From: Rhodobacterales bacterium
GTDB taxonomy: Bacteria; Pseudomonadota; Alphaproteobacteria; Rhodobacterales; Rhodobacteraceae
Direction: 5' to 3'
Assembly (NCBI GenBank): GCA_025357355.1
Contig: JANXPK010000345.1
Coordinates: forward strand, 1 to 5,318
DNA length: 5,318 nucleotides
In this document: positions 4,406 through 5,318 of the stretch, one piece after another
Numbering within the stretch: the stretch's first letter is position 1
Layout of the letters: each line of letters opens with the position of its first letter
The notes under the pieces: model-generated
Seen by the model: the letters and a program-made list of their open reading frames with translations, nothing else
Told to the model about the DNA's origin: nothing
Database searches by the model: none
Made by a program: the position numbers and the translations under genes

Positions 4406-5206
4406 ATGGCCAGCAACCCTACGCCGCAAGCCGCCCGGCATGGTGGCATCGTCGAAACCATCAAGACCGTGGTCTGGGCGCTGGTGATCGCCGGGCTCTT
4501 TCGCACCCTGTTCTTTCAGCCGTTCTGGATCCCTTCCGAATCGATGAAGGACACCCTGCTGGTTGGTGATTTTCTGTTCATCAACAAGATGGCCTATGGC
4601 TATTCGCGCTATTCCTGTCCCTTCGACGCCTGCCCGATCTCTGGCCGCATCCTGGGCTCCGAGCCCAAGCGCGGCGATGTCGTGGTGTTCAGTCACCCGA
4701 TCAGCCATGAAGTTCTGGTCAAACGTCTGATCGGCCTGCCTGGCGACCGGATTCAGGTGCGCGCCGGGCTTTTGTACATCAACGACGTTGTGGCGCCGCA
4801 AACCCCGGCCGGCACCTTTTCCGAGGTGATGGGCCCGCAAGGCTCAATGGCCAACCGTCCGCGCTGTCAGAACGGTCAGGTCAAGGATGGCGATATCTGC
4901 ACGCGCGCCCGCGCTGTCGAAACCTTGCCGAACGGGGTGCAACACGATGTATTGAACATCGAGGATGACAGCTTTGCCGACAACACCCCGGTGTTCGAGG
5001 TGCCCCCGGCCATGTATTTCTTCATGGGCGACAACCGCGACAACTCCGAAGACAGCCGCTTTTCGCAAGACATGGGCGGCTTGGGTTTTGTGCCTTATGA
5101 GAACCTGATCGGCCGGGCCGACGTGGCACTGTTCTCGTCCGCGGGCCCATCGCTGTTCTATTTCTGGACCTGGCGGCCGGACCGGTTCTTCAAGTTGATC
5201 CGCTAG
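4406..5206 (+). CDS. lepB: Signal peptidase I LepB
   Basis: Membrane-bound serine protease that cleaves signal peptides from exported proteins on the outer face of the inner membrane, including presumably Sec-exported proteins such as cupredoxin copy A. The protein has 266 residues. One N-terminal membrane segment (about 21-37, TVVWALVIAGLFRTLFF) anchors it. The catalytic Ser46 lies in PSESMKDTLLVGD and the general base Lys106 in VKRLIGLPGD (105-114). Box E is GDNRDNSEDSR (208-218). Four Cys outside the membrane (71, 76, 154, 165) could form disulfides; C71 and C76 lie in CPFDACP. ATG 4406 is preferred because related proteins begin shortly before the ETIKTVVWAL anchor. Its ribosome binding site is weak (AGAAAG, 4394-4399, 6 nt away). 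The in-frame ATG at 4328 overlaps acpS and would add an unlikely 26-residue tail. In related bacteria rnc often follows; none is seen in the next 112 nt. Confidence 0.97.
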   Translation: MASNPTPQAARHGGIVETIKTVVWALVIAGLFRTLFFQPFWIPSESMKDTLLVGDFLFINKMAYGYSRYSCPFDACPISGRILGSEPKRGDVVVFSHPISHEVLVKRLIGLPGDRIQVRAGLLYINDVVAPQTPAGTFSEVMGPQGSMANRPRCQNGQVKDGDICTRARAVETLPNGVQHDVLNIEDDSFADNTPVFEVPPAMYFFMGDNRDNSEDSRFSQDMGGLGFVPYENLIGRADVALFSSAGPSLFYFWTWRPDRFFKLIR

Positions 5207-5287
5207 GTCGCGACGTCTCTTGGTGGAAACATCACGATGGCCGCTTGATCAGCAAGGCCGCCTTCGCCACACGCACCAGAGGACCGT

Positions 5288-5318
5288 CTGATGAAGGCTC
5301 CGGGGGAGCCTTCATCGG
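5288..5318 (+). terminator. Strong hairpin downstream of lepB, at the window edge
   Basis: Arms 5290-5301 and 5305-5316 pair perfectly over 12 bp (3-nt loop, or 11 bp with a 5-nt loop). The pairs 5289/5317 (U-G) and 5288/5318 (C-G) extend it to the end of the window. It starts 81 nt after the lepB stop, where a terminator could sit, but the bases after the stem are outside the window, so a U-tract cannot be checked. The rest of 5207-5287 shows no supported gene or RNA. Confidence 0.5.

Noticed and set aside
3748..4506. Minus-strand open frame (252 codons) over the intergenic region, acpS and the lepB start
   Set aside because: It is antisense to conserved AcpS and LepB sequence and would run through the divergent promoter region; no domain is recognisable.
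5232..5318. Minus-strand open frame ending at 5232 and running off the right edge (28 codons ending LLIKRPS)
   Set aside because: It could be the tail of a convergent gene, but a plus-strand frame is open over the same stretch, it contains the edge hairpin, and there is no recognisable sequence. Too short to call.
1..5318. CRISPR arrays, tRNA or rRNA genes, insertion sequences, phage or toxin-antitoxin genes
   Set aside because: I looked for spaced direct repeats, tRNA-like cloverleaf segments, transposase motifs and small gene pairs and saw none.

Overview
The window is high in G+C (about 60-65% by eye). Its proteins and gene content fit an alphaproteobacterium, most likely of the Rhodobacterales: a bifunctional Rsh with an RFKD motif, a short LepB with one N-terminal membrane anchor, and the pdxJ / acpS / lepB neighbourhood. 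The genus cannot be read from the sequence.

Layout, left to right. (1) Positions 1-1715 (+) hold the 3' four-fifths or so of rsh, the (p)ppGpp synthetase/hydrolase; its start lies outside the window. (2) Positions 1759-2520 (+) hold pdxJ, pyridoxine 5'-phosphate synthase, 43 nt after rsh and probably co-transcribed with it. A perfect 11-bp inverted repeat spans its stop codon. (3) Positions 2554-3656 (-) hold two tandem paralogous genes for exported, type 1 copper cupredoxin-like proteins, convergent with pdxJ. (4) Positions 3657-3909 are a divergent intergenic region with an AT-richer core, small dyads, and two evenly spaced matches to the RegA/PrrA-type motif GCGNC-N5-GNCGC. (5) Positions 3910-4353 (+) hold acpS, holo-acyl-carrier-protein synthase. 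(6) Positions 4406-5206 (+) hold lepB, signal peptidase I. (7) Positions 5207-5318 contain no supported gene and end in a strong hairpin at the window edge.

The plus-strand genes are housekeeping: stringent response, vitamin B6 synthesis, acyl-carrier-protein activation and secretory signal peptide cleavage. The cupredoxin pair is the accessory part. It sits on the opposite strand between pdxJ and acpS, which are neighbours in many proteobacteria, so acpS-lepB should need its own promoter here. The two cupredoxins share the four type 1 copper ligands (His, Cys, His, Met with Cx4Hx4M spacing) but differ in signal peptide and in a Met/His-rich segment.

The main idea worth testing is that this pair is a redox-regulated periplasmic copper module. 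Two tandem RegA-like boxes lie in the divergent promoter region, and an FNR-like 14-bp palindrome lies between the two cupredoxin genes. RegA/PrrA and FnrL are the main oxygen/redox regulators in Rhodobacter relatives. The protein calls are firm; the regulatory reading is inference from motif matches.
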